7,349 bases of DNA, taken from assembly GCA_025454125.1 (NCBI GenBank), contig JALOPA010000121.1:1-7349 (forward strand). Direction: 5' to 3'. Shown in pieces: positions 6,397 through 7,349 of this stretch. The position numbers and the translations under genes are program-made. The notes beneath the pieces are model-generated. The model had not been told where the DNA came from. It saw nothing but the letters and a program-made list of their open reading frames with translations, and ran no database searches. The stretch is from Thermodesulfobacteriota bacterium (GTDB lineage Bacteria; Desulfobacterota; DSM-4660; Desulfatiglandales; HGW-15). Position 1 is the stretch's first letter. The number at the start of each line of letters is the position of its first letter.

Positions 6397-7184
6397 AATA
6401 CCTCGTAATCACGACCCAGCTCCTGTGTGAGCAATTCTGTTTTCGTCTTGTCCGTGAAGGCCTTGAGATACCCATCTTCGCCTTCGAAAAGCTGGAGCGG
6501 CCCTCTGGCCCCTTTCCTGGCCAGGATACAGGACAGCAAGCCTGACACGGCGGCTCTGGCAGGAGTGATGGGCTTGACCATGGACCCTTCCTCTTCATGG
6601 TTCACCTGGATGAGTCCGGCCGATTGAAGTCCCGCCATGCCCAGGGCGGCGACCGTCTCTCCAGGGTCCAGTCCCATGATCAGAGCAACCGAGGCGGCTG
6701 CTCCAAAGGTCCCGGTGATGCCTGTAATGTGGAACCCCCGATTCAGGCTGGACGGGTTGATGGCCCGACCGATCCGGATCATGACTTCATATCCCGCGAC
6801 GATCCCCGTGATCAGCGTCTTGGTGCTCCCCCCGACGAGTTCCGCCGCAGCGATGGAAGCCGGGATGATTACCGCACCGGGGTGTGCGGCGGCGAAGCGG
6901 TGACCGTCATCCATGTCCAAGGCGTGGGCACAGGAGGCATTGGCCAAAGCCGCATTCACGGCAGGCACCTTTCGCTTGGTCTGGATCACCGTCGCTTCCG
7001 GCTTCCCGCCGAGGTCCAGGACATAGTCCACAACCATTTTCGGAAAGGCCATGGTGTATCCCCCAAAGGAAACCCCAAGAAGATCCAGAATCAGCTTCTT
7101 CGCCTGTTCAACGACTTCCGGTCCCAGGTCCTCGAACCGGGTGCGGGTGATAAACTCCGCATAGTGCTCGGAGATGGTTTTCAT
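6369..7184 (-). CDS. MmgE/PrpD family dehydratase (2-methylcitrate dehydratase-like), N-terminal fragment ended by a frameshift
   Basis: The 271-residue frame holds the N-terminal all-helical domain of the MmgE/PrpD family, cofactor-independent enzymes that include 2-methylcitrate dehydratase and cis-aconitate decarboxylase. Family signatures are CAHALDMDDGH (85-95), HPGAVIIPA (101-109), GFHITGITGTFGAA (150-163), GSMVKPITPARAA (200-212, with the conserved lysine at 204) and FEGEDGY (233-239). In many members the lysine is followed by an (R/P)-L-H-x-G segment; here this is Pro-Ile-Thr-Pro-Ala, so a commonly conserved histidine is a threonine. The correct sequence ends at Leu267; the last four residues come from the shifted frame. 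An open extension to GTG 7238 adds 18 residues derived from a dispersed repeat and is unlikely to be translated. As the first recognisable enzyme upstream of the flavoprotein, it probably dehydrates a hydroxy-carboxylate, or the reverse. The exact substrate cannot be assigned. Confidence 0.88.
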   Translation of the reverse strand: MKTISEHYAEFITRTRFEDLGPEVVEQAKKLILDLLGVSFGGYTMAFPKMVVDYVLDLGGKPEATVIQTKRKVPAVNAALANASCAHALDMDDGHRFAAAHPGAVIIPASIAAAELVGGSTKTLITGIVAGYEVMIRIGRAINPSSLNRGFHITGITGTFGAAASVALIMGLDPGETVAALGMAGLQSAGLIQVNHEEEGSMVKPITPARAAVSGLLSCILARKGARGPLQLFEGEDGYLKAFTDKTKTELLTQELGRDYEVLNVYLRMCT

Positions 7185-7186
7185 CA

Positions 7187-7230
7187 AGTCTTCTCGGTGC
7201 TCTCGGTGCCTCTGTGGTGAACCACAGGGT
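7187..7230. repeat. Probable dispersed intergenic repeat with 9-bp periodicity and a terminal palindrome
   Basis: On the plus strand the 9-mer tctcggtgc occurs twice in tandem (7192-7200 and 7201-7209), followed by a degenerate related unit ctctgtggtg. This leads into a 7-bp inverted repeat, CTGTGGT (7212-7218) and ACCACAG (7221-7227), with a 2-nt spacer. From memory, sequences of the form TTCTCTGTG-CTCTGTGxCTCTGTGGT are scattered between genes of many environmental bacteria, and when translated give His-Arg-rich tails like the PQRHREHRED seen here. It fills most of the space between the upstream gene and the dehydratase start. Confidence 0.6.
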
Positions 7231-7237
7231 TTGATCA

Positions 7238-7348
7238 CTACTTGCCGAAGTCGAATTCCTCGGACTCGCAGACGACATAGAACTTGAAGTCCGTCTTCCC
7301 CTCAGGGCTTCTTTCTCTGGAAACCGGATTCTTCTCTCTCCACGCTTT
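7238..7348 (-). CDS. C-terminus of an unrecognised upstream gene (runs off right edge)
   Basis: An open frame entering from the right edge encodes 36 residues ending in KTDFKFYVVCESEEFDFGK and the TAG at 7238-7240. Codon third positions are mostly G or C in its latter half, as in the neighbouring genes, and the acidic ending looks like a real protein terminus. The stop lies 53 bp from the dehydratase start, so it is likely the preceding gene of the same operon. A second frame is also open across this short stretch, and I do not recognise the family. Confidence 0.5.
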   Translation of the reverse strand, partial: KAWREKNPVSRERSPEGKTDFKFYVVCESEEFDFGK

Positions 7349-7349
7349 G

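Overview
The window is a compact, one-directional catabolic cluster in which every supported gene lies on the minus strand, so transcription runs from the right edge to the left. Gene order is: the end of an unrecognised gene (7238-7348), an MmgE/PrpD-family dehydratase split in two by a 14-bp tandem duplication (7184-5815), a fumarate-reductase-like flavoprotein (5628-3856), a FrdB-HdrB fusion iron-sulfur protein (3825-2248), a maleate-isomerase/Asp-Glu-racemase family enzyme (2188-1457), a secreted solute receptor of the tripartite tricarboxylate transporter (TTT) family (1237-254), and the first 36 codons of a TctA-like permease running off the left edge (108-1). No tRNA, rRNA, CRISPR array, insertion sequence or replication origin was seen.

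The likely host is an anaerobic bacterium, most plausibly a Desulfobacterota (deltaproteobacterial) sulfate reducer or syntroph. This is inferred from the soluble flavoprotein / CCG-domain iron-sulfur pair with no membrane anchor, the TTT receptor, the moderately high GC, and a 9-bp-periodic dispersed repeat upstream of the dehydratase. No marker gene confirms it.

Together the genes read as a carboxylate utilisation module. The TTT system would import a di- or tricarboxylate, the two-cysteine isomerase/racemase would change its geometry or stereochemistry, the MmgE/PrpD enzyme would dehydrate a hydroxy acid to an unsaturated acid (or the reverse), and the flavoprotein with its iron-sulfur partner would reduce or form a C=C bond. 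The pair has the architecture of methanogen thiol:fumarate reductase (TfrA/TfrB), but two features set it apart. The flavoprotein has lost the dicarboxylate-binding histidines and the covalent-FAD histidine of fumarate reductase, and the first of the two CCG domains in the partner has lost all of its cysteines. The substrate is therefore probably not fumarate or succinate, and the electron donor is unknown.

Gaps between genes are short. The longest are 1238-1456 (219 bp; a weak hairpin next to the isomerase stop and a strong ribosome-binding site for the receptor), 5629-5814 (186 bp; a GC-rich inverted repeat but no clear promoter or terminator), 109-253 (145 bp; only the ribosome-binding site of the permease) and 7185-7237 (repeat-derived sequence).
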